A program made the translations under genes and the position numbers. The notes under the pieces were generated by a model. The model made no database searches. It was not told the origin of the DNA and worked only from the letters and a program-made list of their open reading frames with translations. This document shows, one piece after another, positions 1 to 8,497 of a DNA stretch of 64,000 nucleotides. The stretch is from Acetobacteraceae bacterium (GTDB lineage Bacteria > Pseudomonadota > Alphaproteobacteria > Acetobacterales > Acetobacteraceae). Where the stretch lies: the NCBI GenBank assembly GCA_947455205.1, contig CANGNF010000017.1, forward strand, positions 1 to 64,000, written 5' to 3'. The first letter of the stretch is position 1, and each line of letters starts with the position of its first letter.

Positions 1-414
1 CTGACCGGTGACAGCACCTTCGCCGGCACCACCACCATCTCGGCAGGCACGCTGCAGGTGGGCAACGGCGGAACCGCCGGGTCGCTCGGCGCCGGCAACA
101 TCGTCAACAACGCCGCGCTGGCGTTCAACCGGTCGGACAACGTCACCGTCAGCAACGTCATCTCCGGCACCGGCACGCTGACGCAGGCGGGCGCCGGCAG
201 GCTGACCCTGACCGGCGACAGCACCTTCGCCGGCACCACCACCATCTCGGCCGGCACGCTGCAACTGGGCAACGGCGGAACCGCCGGGTCGCTCGGCGCC
301 GGCAATATCGTCAACAACGCCGCGCTGGCGTTCAGCCGGTCGGACAACGTCACCGTCAGCAACGTCATCTCCGGCACGGGCACCCTGACGCAGGGCGGCA
401 GCGGCAACCTGATC
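1..414 (+). repeat. 207-bp tandem repeats in the autotransporter passenger
   Basis: Two copies, 1-207 and 208-414, are nearly identical and encode 69 residues each. A third, diverged copy begins at 415 (LTGASTYTGATLVNSG) and the match then fades. The unit keeps the frame, so copy number can change without breaking the gene. The array may extend beyond the left edge. Confidence 0.9.
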
Positions 415-2043
415 CTGACCGGCGCCAGCACCTATACCGGCGCCACCCTGGTCAACTCCGGCCTGCTCTCGGTGAATGGCTCCATCAGTGGCTCCTCCGG
501 CCTCACGGTCGCCTCCGGTGGTACCCTGGGCGGCATCGGCACAGTGCCGGGCGTCTCGGTGCTGGCGGGCGGCACCATCGCGCCGGGCAACTCCGTGGGC
601 ACGCTGACGGTGGCCGGCAACCTGGCGCTGGCCGCGGGGTCGGTGACCCAGATCGAGGTGCTGGGCGCGGCTGCCGACCGCATCAACGTCACCGGCACGG
701 CCACGCTGGGTGGCACGCTGCGGCTGCTGGCGCAGGGTGGCGCCTATACCTTCAACGCGCCCTATACGCTCATCCATGCCGCCGCGGTCACCGGCAGCTT
801 CGCCACGGTGACGACGCAAGGCAGCTTCGGCGCAGGCGTGACCGCCACGGTAGGCACCACGGCCACCGAGGCGCAGCTGGTGCTGACCCCGGCCGCGCTG
901 GTGCCGGTTGTCGCGCCCTCCGGCCCGGCGGGCCCCACCTTGAGCCTGGGTGGTACCCGCAACCAGGTGGCGGTGGCGGCGGGGTTGGACCGCGCGCTGG
1001 CGGCAGGGGCGAACCTGTCCTCCCTGTTCCCGCTGTACAACCTGCCAGCGTCGGCGCTGCCGCATGGACTGGACCAGGTTTCCGGCCAGGTGCACGCCGC
1101 CGCCAGCGGAGCGCTGGCCCAGGGCGCCAGCCAGTTCCTGGGCGCCATTCTGGACCCCGGGCGCGACAGCCAGATGGGCGGCGATGGCGGCAGCGACGAA
1201 GCGCCGGTCCGCTATTCCGTCTGGGCCACGGCTATCGGCGCCAGCATGAGGAACGGTACCGCCGGCGCCGGAACCAACCATGGCATCACCAGCAGCGGCG
1301 GTGTGGCGGCGGGGGCGGACATGCGCCTGGCGCCCAACCTGGTCGCGGGCGCGGCGCTGTCTGCCTCGGGCGGGACCACCCGGCTCTCGGACGGCCTGGG
1401 CCGGGCCGAGACCAGCCAGTTGCAGGGCGCCATCTACGGCACCACCACCCAGGGGCCCCTCCGGCTTTCCGCCGCGGTTGCCTTCGGCGGTGTGGAGGTG
1501 ACCACCAACCGAACCGTGCCATTCCTCGGCACCGGCGACATCCGTGCCCACTACACCGGCCAGGGCGCGGCCACGCGGCTGGAGGCGGCATGGCCGTTGG
1601 TCGAGGCCGTGCCGCGGGTGACGCTGACGCCGGCTGTGGCCTTCCAGGGCAGTTGGTACCAGACGTCGGGCTTCCGCGAGACCGGTACCTCCGGCCAATC
1701 GGTTGCCACCCTCGCTGTGGCCGGGCGTACCCAGGGGCAGTCGCGGGCCGAGGCCACCCTGCGCGCCGATACCTCGCTGACCTCGGCGCTTTCCGCCTTC
1801 GGGCGGGTGGGGTGGACGGCCTACCTGCAGCGCGACGCCGGCATGGCGGCGCAGTTCAGCGGCGTGCCCGGGGCGGGCTTCACCATAGGTGGCCCACGTC
1901 CCGATGCGCATGCGGCGCTGCTGTCGGCCGGCGTGGACTGGCGGGTGGCGGCCGCGATAACGGTGACGGCGCGAGTGGATGCGGAGCTTGGCGCCAACAG
2001 TTACGCCATCAATGGTCGGGCGCGGCTCCGCTACGAGTTCTGA
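1..2043 (+). CDS. Autotransporter adhesin, 3' part (5' end outside window)
   Basis: The reading frame is open from base 1, so the gene starts upstream and 680 residues are visible. The first part is Gly/Thr/Asn-rich passenger made of near-identical 69-residue repeats (ISGTGTLTQ, LTGDSTFAGTTTISAGTLQ), the pattern of passenger-associated transport repeats that fold as a beta-helix. After a linker with Pro/Ala-rich residues near base 900, the last 280 or so residues look like a type V secretion beta-barrel and end in LRYEF, the aromatic C-terminal signature used for outer-membrane insertion. In this family the barrel sits in the outer membrane and the passenger is displayed or released. No catalytic domain is visible in the part present. 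The downstream gene is convergent. The family assignment is confident; the ligand is unknown. Confidence 0.88.
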   Translation: MTGDSTFAGTTTISAGTLQVGNGGTAGSLGAGNIVNNAALAFNRSDNVTVSNVISGTGTLTQAGAGRLTLTGDSTFAGTTTISAGTLQLGNGGTAGSLGAGNIVNNAALAFSRSDNVTVSNVISGTGTLTQGGSGNLILTGASTYTGATLVNSGLLSVNGSISGSSGLTVASGGTLGGIGTVPGVSVLAGGTIAPGNSVGTLTVAGNLALAAGSVTQIEVLGAAADRINVTGTATLGGTLRLLAQGGAYTFNAPYTLIHAAAVTGSFATVTTQGSFGAGVTATVGTTATEAQLVLTPAALVPVVAPSGPAGPTLSLGGTRNQVAVAAGLDRALAAGANLSSLFPLYNLPASALPHGLDQVSGQVHAAASGALAQGASQFLGAILDPGRDSQMGGDGGSDEAPVRYSVWATAIGASMRNGTAGAGTNHGITSSGGVAAGADMRLAPNLVAGAALSASGGTTRLSDGLGRAETSQLQGAIYGTTTQGPLRLSAAVAFGGVEVTTNRTVPFLGTGDIRAHYTGQGAATRLEAAWPLVEAVPRVTLTPAVAFQGSWYQTSGFRETGTSGQSVATLAVAGRTQGQSRAEATLRADTSLTSALSAFGRVGWTAYLQRDAGMAAQFSGVPGAGFTIGGPRPDAHAALLSAGVDWRVAAAITVTARVDAELGANSYAINGRARLRYEF

Positions 2044-2484
2044 GGCCATTCAAGCAGTTGTTGCCGGAAAACGTTGGCTCTTTCGGCCAGGTCTTCCCCA
2101 GTGGTTGCGGCACAGGCGCTTCGCTTCGGCCTGTGGTCCGGAGCGGATGCTGGCACAGGCCATTGCTCCACGCTGAGCCGCTGCCCGCGGCCCAGGCGGC
2201 CGGCGCAGGCGCGTGCGGGCGTCACGTCCAGGCCGGAGATGCGACCGACACTGTGGGTCGACGGTGCCTGATGGGGGAGAGGCCGGTGGCAGTTACCGCG
2301 CACTGCCGAGAGACAGGAGATGGGGCAGGCTCCGGTCGTGCCCCGTGGCGTGGTGTAGGAGCGCCCCGGGCGGCCACCGCAGTGATCCTTGGTAGGGTTT
2401 TCCAGTAGCTTAAACGCCGCCGTCCCCAAACTATTCGCAGGGCACCGTGCAGCCAGCGCAAAGCAGCCGGACCACCGGCGGGCG
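2044..2484. other. Intergenic region with no gene recognised
   Basis: This 441-bp gap lies between the convergent autotransporter and glutathione transferase genes. Open frames on both strands here translate to low-complexity Arg/Ala/Gly-rich strings without start signals or family motifs, which is the usual artefact of high-GC DNA. I saw no RNA gene or convincing terminator. Confidence 0.5.
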
Positions 2485-3120
2485 CTACACCACCTTGTCG
2501 GTGATGACCTGCGCCACCGGCACCGTGGCGGCGAAGCTCGGCCGCGCCTCCACCCGGGCGGAAAGCGCGACCAGGCTGGGGTACAGGCTGCGCCAGGGGT
2601 GCTCGGGGAAGCGCACGTCCAGGTAGCGCACCATCGTGCCGGTGGCGATCTCGGCCAGGCCGAAGGCATCGCCCACCATCCATTGCCGGCCCTCGGCCAG
2701 GCGCGCCAACTCGCGCAGGCCGCCATCCACCTTGCGGCGCTGGCGGGCGATCCATTCCTGGCTCTGCTGGTCCGCGGCGCGGTGGCGTTCCCAGAACATC
2801 AGCACGCAGGCGTCGCAGACGCCGTCCGCGATCACCTCCACCTTGCGCGCCTCCAGCCGCTGCCAGGTATCGGCCGGCACCAGGGGCGGCGTCGGCCATT
2901 TGGCCTCGATCACCTCCAGGATGTAGCGGCTCTCATACACGCTGCTGCCATCGTCGAAGACCAGCACCGGCAGCTTCTCCAGCGGGTTGTACTGCGGCGT
3001 GGCGGTGGTGTGGTCCCACGGCACCTCGGTCACCAGCTCGAACGGGATGTCCTTCTCGGCCAGCGCGATGCGGACCTTGCGGGCGTAGGGGCTGGGGGTG
3101 GCGCTGAGCAGCTTGAGCAT
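2485..3120 (-). CDS. Glutathione S-transferase family protein
   Basis: A 211-residue soluble protein of normal GST length. The N-terminal thioredoxin-like half begins MLKLLSATPSPYARKVRIAL, where the Ser-Pro-Tyr stretch is the usual glutathione-activating position. It continues to EKLPVLVFDDGSSVYES, which holds the cis-proline and the Glu-Ser that bind the gamma-glutamyl group. The C-terminal half is the all-helical domain, with QEWIARQRRKVDGGL and a WMVGDAFGLAEIATGTM motif. The start was chosen at 3120 because GGAGA lies six bases upstream; the frame runs 32 residues further upstream but without GST homology. It would conjugate or reduce electrophiles with glutathione. The substrate is not predictable. 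A neighbouring arsenic gene pair is suggestive but not proof of a linked role. Confidence 0.88.
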   Translation of the reverse strand: MLKLLSATPSPYARKVRIALAEKDIPFELVTEVPWDHTTATPQYNPLEKLPVLVFDDGSSVYESRYILEVIEAKWPTPPLVPADTWQRLEARKVEVIADGVCDACVLMFWERHRAADQQSQEWIARQRRKVDGGLRELARLAEGRQWMVGDAFGLAEIATGTMVRYLDVRFPEHPWRSLYPSLVALSARVEARPSFAATVPVAQVITDKVV

Positions 3121-3328
3121 GATGGATCTCCGATGTTCGTCGGCGGCGAGGTGGGGGCCAGACAGTTGGGAAGCTTGGGTGAGCCTATAACGCCCGGCCC
3201 GTCCGGGGACGAGCATGACCAGATCCTGCAGGGCGGTCGTGGCGCGCCACGCGACGGCCCGGCGCCCAGCGCCATGCGCTAGCTTCCGGCCGCATCCTCT
3301 TCCGCCTGGCGGAAAAGCCCTGGCCTTC

Positions 3329-3377
3329 GCGTCTCATCGCAGCCGCTGGAATCACCGGCGGCGTGAACCAGCCGCTC
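3329..3377 (+). repeat. Palindromic intergenic element, copy A
   Basis: This 49-bp element shares 43 of 49 positions with copy B (28427-28475) and has the same layout as copies C and D near 45315-45416. It begins GCGTCT and ends GTGAACCAGCCGCTC. It ends inside the stop codon of arsJ, which lies on the opposite strand (3376-3378). A short hairpin (TTCCGCC, one base, GGCGGAA) lies beyond it at 3300-3314 and could help end arsJ transcription. Confidence 0.75.
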
Positions 3378-4665
3378 AGTCCCGCGTCATCGGCAGCGCC
3401 AGCGTGACCGCCCAGCACAGCCCCAGCATCACCGCGGAGCCGACCAGGCAGGCCGTCAGCCCGCCCCAGCCATACAGCATGCCGGAGAGCAGGATGCCGC
3501 CGAACCGCCCCGCGGCGTTGGCGGCGTAGTAGAAGCCGACATCCTCGGCCGCCTTGGCGCTGCCGGCATAGGCCAGCACCAGGTAGGAATGTACCGAGGA
3601 GTTGACCGCGAAGGCGAAGCCGAACACGGCGAGCCCCACCGCCACCACCAGGTCCGGCTGCGCCACGCCGGCCGCCAGCGCCACCGCCAGCGCCGCCGGC
3701 ACCAGCGCCAGCAGCAGGGACCACAGCCGCGCCGCCGGCACCTCGGTGGCCAGGCCATCGGCGCTGCGCTTGACCAGCGCCGGCGCGGCGGCCTGCACCA
3801 GGCCGTAGCCGATGGTCCACAGCGCCAGGAAGCCGCCGACCATTGGGAAGCTCCAGCCCTGGGCGTAGAGGAAGACCGGCAACCCGACCACGAACCAGAC
3901 ATCCCGCGCGCCGAACAGCACCACGCGGGCGGCGGCCAGCAGGTTCACGCCGCGGCTCTTGCCGAAGAACTCGCGGACGGAGCGGGAGGCCTTGGCCTTG
4001 CCCATCAGCGGCGGCAGGGAGAGCACCACGCCCGCCAGCACCAGGCCGAGCGCCGCCGCCATGGCCCACAACGCGCCGCGGAAGCCCAAGCCCTCCAGCA
4101 GCACGCCACCGAGGAAGAAGCCGAACCCCTTCATGGCGTTCTTGCTGCCGGTGAACCAGGCCACCCAGCGGAACAGCCGGCCGCTGGCCTCGCCGGGCGT
4201 CCGATCGCCGGAGGGCGAGGCGCGGAGGCGTGAAACGGCCGCCGCGCCGAAGGCGCTGTCATGGGTCAGCTTGATGGCGGATTTGCTCGCCGTCTTGGTC
4301 AGGTCCTTGGCCACGCCGCAGATGCCCTGCGCGCCCACCACCCAGGCCACCGAAAGCGCCTCGCCCCACCCCGGCGCCATGGCCGAAAGCAGCAGGAAGC
4401 CGGTGATCTGCGTGGCCAGCCCCACCGCCAGCATCCGCGCGATGCCGAAGCGCGTGGCCAGCCAGCCGCCGATGAGGTTGGCGCCGATGCCCGCTGCCTC
4501 GTACAGCAGGAACAGGAAGGCGAGGGTGAAGGGCGAATAGCCCAGCCGGAAGAAGTGCAGCAGCACCAGCATGCGCAGCGCGCCATCCGTCAGCGTGAAG
4601 CCCCAATAGGCCGCGGTCACGATGGCGTAGTTGCGCGTGGCGGCGCCGGCCGTGGTGCTGCCCAT
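3376..4665 (-). CDS. arsJ: ArsJ, organoarsenical efflux MFS transporter
   Basis: A 429-residue MFS permease with about 11-12 hydrophobic segments. It carries the strings typical of ArsJ: TLTDGALRMLVLLHFFRLGY near the N-terminus, GVAKDLTKTASKSAIKL, TGSKNAMKGFGFFLGG, and ARDVWFVVGLPVFLYAQGWS. ArsJ is known to expel 1-arseno-3-phosphoglycerate, which the partner GAPDH makes from arsenate and which breaks down outside the cell to arsenate. The gene starts two bases after the stop of that GAPDH gene, so the two are one transcript. A longer upstream reading would run into the GAPDH gene, so 4665 is used as the start. A palindromic repeat overlaps its stop codon. I see no arsR, arsC or arsB nearby. 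Identification is strong from whole-length resemblance. Confidence 0.93.
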   Translation of the reverse strand: MGSTTAGAATRNYAIVTAAYWGFTLTDGALRMLVLLHFFRLGYSPFTLAFLFLLYEAAGIGANLIGGWLATRFGIARMLAVGLATQITGFLLLSAMAPGWGEALSVAWVVGAQGICGVAKDLTKTASKSAIKLTHDSAFGAAAVSRLRASPSGDRTPGEASGRLFRWVAWFTGSKNAMKGFGFFLGGVLLEGLGFRGALWAMAAALGLVLAGVVLSLPPLMGKAKASRSVREFFGKSRGVNLLAAARVVLFGARDVWFVVGLPVFLYAQGWSFPMVGGFLALWTIGYGLVQAAAPALVKRSADGLATEVPAARLWSLLLALVPAALAVALAAGVAQPDLVVAVGLAVFGFAFAVNSSVHSYLVLAYAGSAKAAEDVGFYYAANAAGRFGGILLSGMLYGWGGLTACLVGSAVMLGLCWAVTLALPMTRD

Positions 4666-4667
4666 GG

Positions 4668-5711
4668 TCAGATGCCGACCTGCCGCAGGTGGCAGGCCAG
4701 GTCCACCATGCGGCAGGCGTAGCCCATCTCGTTGTCGTACCAAGCATAGACCTTCAGCAGCGTGCCGTCGGTGACCATGGTGCTGAGGCCATCGACGATG
4801 CTGCTGCGCGTATCCCGCGCGTAGTCGGCCGAGACCAGTGGCCGGTCCTCATAACCCAGTATGCCCGCCAGTGGCCCGGCGGCGGCGGCGCGGAACAGCG
4901 CGTTGACCTCCTCGGCGGACGTCGCGCGCGCCATCTCGAACACGCAGTCGGTGATGGAGGCGTTCAGCACGGGCACGCGCACCGCATGGCCGTTCAGCTT
5001 GCCCTTCAGCTCCGGGTAGATCACCGCGATGGCGGTGGCGCTGCCGGTGGTGGTCGGCTGCAGCGACAGCATGGCGGAACGCGCGCGGCGCAGGTCCTTG
5101 TGCGGCGCGTCGTGCACCACGTTGGTGTTGGTCGGGTTGTGGATGGTGGTGATCTGGCCGTGGCGGATGCCGATGGCCTCGTGCACCACCTTCACCACCG
5201 GTGCCAGGCAGTTGGTGGTGCAGGACGCGGCGGTGACGATGGGATGGCGCGCGGGGTCGTAGAGCTGTTCGTCCACGCCCACCACCACGTTCAGCACACT
5301 GTCCACCTTGACCGGCGCGGCGATGATGACGCGCTTCGCCCCGCGCCTCAGGTGGCCTTCCAGCACGTCGGGCGTCAGGAACTTGCCGGTGCATTCCAGC
5401 ACCACCTCCACGCCCAGGTCGCCCCAGGGAATGTCAGCGGGCGTGGCATGGGCGGAGAAGGACAGCCGCCGCTCGCCGATGCGGATCGCCTCGCCCTCCA
5501 CGCCGAAGCGCGGCCCGCGCCAGCGGCCCTGCACGCTGTCGAATTCCAGCAGATGGGCGCAGGCCGCGGCGCCGCCCTTGATCTCGTTGAGGTGGACGAC
5601 GTCCAGCCGGTTGCCGCGGCGCGGGTCGTCGTCCTGCCGCTCCGCCGCGCCCATGGCAGCGCGCAGCGCCAGCCGACCGATGCGGCCCATGCCGCTGATG
5701 CCGACGCGCAT
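4668..5711 (-). CDS. ArsJ-associated glyceraldehyde-3-phosphate dehydrogenase
   Basis: This 347-residue enzyme begins [18 protein letters not shown], the NAD-binding Rossmann glycine motif. It holds the GAPDH active-site block [19 protein letters not shown] with the catalytic cysteine, and ends with [16 protein letters not shown]. In the ars context this enzyme oxidises glyceraldehyde 3-phosphate with arsenate in place of phosphate, giving 1-arseno-3-phosphoglycerate for ArsJ. The N-terminal part ([20 protein letters not shown]) differs from glycolytic GAPDH and fits the ArsJ-linked branch. It is followed two bases later by arsJ. The ATG is preceded by GGAG ten bases away, inside a tiny upstream ORF that ends one base before the start, which suggests translational coupling. 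Confidence 0.92.
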   Translation of the reverse strand: MRVGISGMGRIGRLALRAAMGAAERQDDDPRRGNRLDVVHLNEIKGGAAACAHLLEFDSVQGRWRGPRFGVEGEAIRIGERRLSFSAHATPADIPWGDLGVEVVLECTGKFLTPDVLEGHLRRGAKRVIIAAPVKVDSVLNVVVGVDEQLYDPARHPIVTAASCTTNCLAPVVKVVHEAIGIRHGQITTIHNPTNTNVVHDAPHKDLRRARSAMLSLQPTTTGSATAIAVIYPELKGKLNGHAVRVPVLNASITDCVFEMARATSAEEVNALFRAAAAGPLAGILGYEDRPLVSADYARDTRSSIVDGLSTMVTDGTLLKVYAWYDNEMGYACRMVDLACHLRQVGI

Positions 5712-5712
5712 C

Positions 5713-5817
5713 TCAGCGCGCTCCGGCGGGGTTGGCCAACGCGCCCAGCCGGGCCGGGACATCGCCGGCGGGCGGGCCCAGGGCGGTGAAGGCGAGGGCG
5801 GCGGCTTCCGGGTTCAT
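5713..5817 (-). CDS. Possible 34-residue leader peptide or ArsR remnant upstream of GAPDH/arsJ
   Basis: A short frame starts at an ATG with GGAG just upstream and ends in TGA one base before the GAPDH ATG (TGAGATG). The peptide begins [14 protein letters not shown], which weakly recalls the first helix of small ArsR repressors, but there is no DNA-binding helix or cysteine pair. The coupling arrangement is visible. Its reality as a protein, and any link to ArsR, is inference. It could equally be chance in high-GC DNA. Confidence 0.35.
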   Translation of the reverse strand: MNPEAAALAFTALGPPAGDVPARLGALANPAGAR

Positions 5818-5984
5818 GGCTCCACAATAATGACATCAGGGCTGCCGTCGCGTGAAACCTCGATGACGCGCGGGGCGGGCACCGGCATCGCCACCACCGG
5901 GTCCGGCAGGCCGGTCCGCGCGGCGCCTCCCGCCGCCCCGTTGCGCCAAGCGGCGGCAGCGGCCACCATCGCCGGCCTGAACCG

Positions 5985-6764
5985 ATGGCGGGCCCCGTGG
6001 CGTTCAAGATCCGAGTGCAAGCGCTGGCCAAGGCCTATGGCGAGGGCGCGGGGAGCCACCTGGCCCTGCGGGATTTCAGCCTGGATGTCGCCGAGGGCGA
6101 GTTCGTCTGCCTGCTGGGGCCGAGCGGCTGCGGCAAGACCACGGCGCTGCGGATCATGGCGGGGCTGGAGCAGGCGAGTGCCGGCAGCGTGGTGACGACG
6201 CCGCCGGCGGCGGGGCAGCCGGCGAATTCCATGGTGTTCCAGGAACACGGCCTGTTCCCCTGGATGACCGCGGTGCAGAACGCCGCCTATGGGCTGGAGA
6301 TGCGCGGCGTTGGCCGGCGCGAGCGCGAGGCGCGGGCGATGGCGTTCCTCGGCCGCATCGGGCTGGCCAGGTTCCGCGACCACTACCCGCACCAGCTTTC
6401 CGGCGGCATGCGCCAGCGGGTCAGCCTGGCGCGTGCCTTCGTCAACGACCCCGACATCCTGCTGATGGACGAGCCCTTCGCCGCGCTGGACGCGCAGACC
6501 AAGCTGGTGCTGCAGGAGGAGTTGCTGGCGCTGTGGGAGGCCGAGCGCAAGACGGTGGTCTTCGTCACCCACGGCATCGACGAGGCCCTGGCGCTGGGCG
6601 ACCGGATCGTGGTGATGACCGGCGCGCCGGGGCGGATCAAGCAGGTGGTGCCGGTGCCGTTTGCCCGCCCGCGCGACCCCGCAGCGCTGCGGGCGAACCC
6701 GGAATTTGGCCGGTTGAGCCTGGAGATCTGGCACCTGATCGAGCGCGAGGCGCATGCCGCATGA
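5985..6764 (+). CDS. ABC importer ATPase, nitrate/sulfonate/taurine type
   Basis: A 259-residue cytoplasmic ATPase. Visible motifs are Walker A GPSGCGKTT at residues 45-53, the Q-loop in MVFQEHGLFPWM, the signature LSGGMRQRVSLARAF, Walker B ILLMDEPFAALD, and the switch histidine in FVTHGIDEAL. The order and the short C-terminus match the SsuB/TauB/NrtD group. It forms one importer with the permease (ATGA overlap) and the binding protein that follow. Two starts are possible, ATG at 5985 or GTG at 5997. The substrate cannot be read from the ATPase. The Rieske oxygenase downstream suggests an aromatic or organic acid. Confidence 0.92.
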   Translation: MAGPVAFKIRVQALAKAYGEGAGSHLALRDFSLDVAEGEFVCLLGPSGCGKTTALRIMAGLEQASAGSVVTTPPAAGQPANSMVFQEHGLFPWMTAVQNAAYGLEMRGVGRREREARAMAFLGRIGLARFRDHYPHQLSGGMRQRVSLARAFVNDPDILLMDEPFAALDAQTKLVLQEELLALWEAERKTVVFVTHGIDEALALGDRIVVMTGAPGRIKQVVPVPFARPRDPAALRANPEFGRLSLEIWHLIEREAHAA

Positions 6765-7516
6765 AGACGGCCAGCAAGGAGCGCCTGGTCGCCATCGCCT
6801 CGCCGTTGGCGGCGCTGCTGGCGTGGCAGGCGCTGGCCGATGCCGGCATGCTGGACACGCGGTATCTGCCCTCGCCCTGGCGGATATTGCTGGTGGCGCA
6901 GCAACTCGCGCTCTCCGGCGACCTGTGGCTGCACACCCGCGCCAGCCTGTACCGGCTGGGCGTCGGCTTCGTGCTCGGCGCCGTGCCGGGCATCCTCATC
7001 GGCATGCTGATGGGGCTGAACCGCTACCTGCGCGCCGCGCTGGACCCCTTGATCGCGGCGACCTACCCGATCCCGAAGATCGCCGTGCTGCCGCTGCTGA
7101 TGCTGGTCTTCGGCATCGGCGACGGCTCCAAGATCGCGGTCGTCGCCGTCTCCGTGCTGCTGCTCTCGGCCATCAACACCATGACCGGCGTGCGGGGCAT
7201 CGAGCGGGTCTATTTCGACGTGGCGAAGAACTTCCGCTCGCCGCCGTGGAAGCTGTTCACCCGCGTCATCCTGCCGGCGGCGCTGCCGACCATCTTCGCG
7301 GGGCTGCGGATCAGCCTGGGCGTCGCGCTGGTGGTGCTGGTCGGCGCCGAGTTCGTCGCTTCCCGTGCCGGGATCGGCTTCCTGATCTGGTCGTCGTGGG
7401 AAACACTGGCGGTCGAGGACATGTTCGTCGGTATCATCGTCATCACCATGCTCGGCGTGGCCACAACACAGGTGCTCAAGGAATGCGAACGCTACTTCCT
7501 GCCCTGGCGGCACTGA
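6761..7516 (+). CDS. ABC importer permease, SsuC/TauC type
   Basis: A 251-residue inner-membrane protein with about six hydrophobic segments. The ATPase-docking EAA-type loop is in the region of FDVAKNFRSPPWKLFTRVILPAALPTIF. The start ATG overlaps the ATPase stop as ATGA, so translation is coupled. The 3' end overlaps the next gene by 34 bases. It belongs to the binding-protein-dependent transport family (BPD_transp_1) found with NMT1/THI5-like binding proteins. It supplies the membrane channel for the adjacent ATPase and binding protein. Confidence 0.92.
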   Translation: MKTASKERLVAIASPLAALLAWQALADAGMLDTRYLPSPWRILLVAQQLALSGDLWLHTRASLYRLGVGFVLGAVPGILIGMLMGLNRYLRAALDPLIAATYPIPKIAVLPLLMLVFGIGDGSKIAVVAVSVLLLSAINTMTGVRGIERVYFDVAKNFRSPPWKLFTRVILPAALPTIFAGLRISLGVALVVLVGAEFVASRAGIGFLIWSSWETLAVEDMFVGIIVITMLGVATTQVLKECERYFLPWRH

Positions 7517-8487
7517 CGCTCTGGCTCGGCGTTGCCCGGGCGCAGCCGGTCAAGTTCGCCGAACTCGGAATTCTGGCCGATGCGCCGGTCTACCTGGCCA
7601 TCGAGCACGGCTATTTCCGCGAGGCCGGCATCGAGGTGACGCTGGAGCGCTTCGGCTCCGCGGTGCAGGCGACGGCGCCGCTCTCGACCAACCAGGTGCA
7701 GGTGGCCGGCGGCGCGGTCAGTGCCGCGCTGTTCAACGCCTTCGCGCGGGACTGGCCGGTGCGGATCGCCATGGGCCGCACCGGCGACCGGCCGGGCTAT
7801 TCCGGGGATACGCTGGTGCTGCGGCCGGATGTGCGGGAGCGGGTGCAGCGGCTGCGTGACCTGAAGGGCCTGCGCATCGCGGTCAACGCGCCCTCCGCCG
7901 GGCTGCACTACATGTTGGGGCGGATGCTGGAATCGGATGGGCTGACCATCCGCGACGTGGAACTGGTGTACATGCCCTGGCCCAACATGGGGCCGGCCAT
8001 GGAGACCCGCGCCATCGATGGCGGCACGGTGGTGGAGCCCTTCGCCGCGCTGTTCGCCCAGCGTGGCCAGGCGGTGCCGTTCCGCCGCGCCGCGGATGTG
8101 CTGCGCGACCCGCCGCTGGAGGTCTCGGTCATCCTGTTCAGCCTGGAATGGGCGAACGCCAAGCCGGAGCAGGCGCGCGCCTTCGCGCTGGGCTACCTGC
8201 GCGGCGCGCGGGAATACTGGCAGGCCATGCGCGGCGGCCCCAACCGCGCCCAGGTGGTGGCGCTGCTCAGCCGGCGCACCACCATGACCGACCCGGCGCA
8301 GTACGAGCAGGCGCAGTGGAGCTACGCCGACCCCAATGGCGACATCGTGCTGGCCAGCCTGGCGGACCAGCAGGCGTTCTTCGTCAGCCAGGGCAGCGTG
8401 CGCACGCCGCAGCCGGTGGAGCGCATGCTGGACCGCCGCTTCCTGGACGCCGCGCTGGCGCGGCTCGGCCGCGTGGCGACCGATTGA
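7483..8487 (+). CDS. ABC importer periplasmic binding protein, NMT1/THI5-like
   Basis: A 334-residue protein with a Sec signal peptide (MRTLLPALAALTLWLGVARA). It then has the fold-typical opening FAELGILADAPVYLAIEHGY and GYFREAGIEVTL, as in SsuA, TauA and THI5-like binding proteins. The start at 7483 places the signal peptide correctly and overlaps the permease by 34 bases, an arrangement that couples expression. Its ligand is unknown. No sulfonate enzymes are nearby, and the next genes are an oxygenase and an M24-fold protein, so an organic acid is more likely than taurine. Confidence 0.88.
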   Translation: MRTLLPALAALTLWLGVARAQPVKFAELGILADAPVYLAIEHGYFREAGIEVTLERFGSAVQATAPLSTNQVQVAGGAVSAALFNAFARDWPVRIAMGRTGDRPGYSGDTLVLRPDVRERVQRLRDLKGLRIAVNAPSAGLHYMLGRMLESDGLTIRDVELVYMPWPNMGPAMETRAIDGGTVVEPFAALFAQRGQAVPFRRAADVLRDPPLEVSVILFSLEWANAKPEQARAFALGYLRGAREYWQAMRGGPNRAQVVALLSRRTTMTDPAQYEQAQWSYADPNGDIVLASLADQQAFFVSQGSVRTPQPVERMLDRRFLDAALARLGRVATD

Positions 8488-8497
8488 GGAGACCGAG

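Noticed and set aside
1-414. CRISPR-like direct repeats
   Set aside because: The repeats are 207 bp, have no spacers and encode protein in frame; there are no cas genes.
3300-3314. TTCCGCC-T-GGCGGAA hairpin as a firm terminator of arsJ
   Set aside because: The loop is a single base, the stem is 60 bases past the stop, and no T-run follows on the minus strand, so it is mentioned only as a possibility.
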